Part shown: piece by piece, positions 15,036-15,036 of the stretch
Layout of the letters: every line of letters starts with the position of its first letter
How positions within the stretch are numbered: the stretch's first letter is position 1
DNA from: Alphaproteobacteria bacterium
GTDB lineage: Bacteria; Pseudomonadota; Alphaproteobacteria; Sneathiellales; Sneathiellaceae
DNA: 15,036 nucleotides
Direction of reading: 5' to 3'
Assembly (NCBI GenBank): GCA_006226265.1
Contig: SBHH01000359.1
Location: 1 to 15,036 of the forward strand
Notes under the pieces: model-generated
What the model saw: the letters and a program-made list of their open reading frames with translations, nothing else
What the model was told of the DNA's origin: nothing
Database searches by the model: none
Program-made: the position numbers and the translations under genes

Positions 15036-15036
15036 G

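Noticed and set aside
13403..15036. A nitrile hydratase operon
   Set aside because: The amidase type suggests it, but no nitrile hydratase subunit is present in the window, and the 33-residue upstream tail does not resemble one.

Overview
The window looks like chromosomal DNA of a free-living, probably marine or soil alphaproteobacterium. The evidence is a TRAP transporter, a Pot-type ABC transporter, an amidase and acyl-CoA synthetases packed tightly together, with GC-rich codon third positions. I cannot name the genus. There are no mobile elements, RNA genes or CRISPR arrays.

Layout, left to right: the end of an unidentified plus-strand gene (to 307); a hairpin between convergent genes; a minus-strand TetR-family regulator (367-972); a divergent control region (973-1178); a plus-strand TRAP operon of binding protein, small permease, large permease and a small unknown membrane protein (1179-4515); a second control region (4516-4724); a plus-strand ABC operon of permease, ATPase, Tat-exported binding protein, second permease and a creatinase-like M24 hydrolase (4725-9805); and a strong hairpin terminator at 9905-9937. 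A minus-strand operon converges on it. In transcription order it holds a partial unknown gene (off the right edge), an amidase-signature amidase, a FadD-type acyl-CoA synthetase and a medium-chain-type acyl-CoA synthetase (15035 down to 9941).

The most informative non-coding signal is a palindrome, ACAAACA-N4-TGTTTGT. It occurs perfectly in front of both transporter operons, and the two copies match at 24 of 28 positions. A degenerate third copy sits on the likely promoter of the tetR gene. This suggests that the TetR protein represses itself and both transporters, so TRAP and ABC uptake belong to one regulon. Both transporter operons also carry a long hairpin just after the binding-protein gene, a plausible device for making more binding protein than permease.

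Inferred job: uptake of an organic acid and/or a nitrogenous (amide- or peptide-like) compound, hydrolysis of C-N bonds by the M24 enzyme and the amidase, and activation of the released carboxylic acids to CoA thioesters. The substrate is not determinable from the sequence, and no regulatory link to the minus-strand operon is visible because its promoter lies outside the window.
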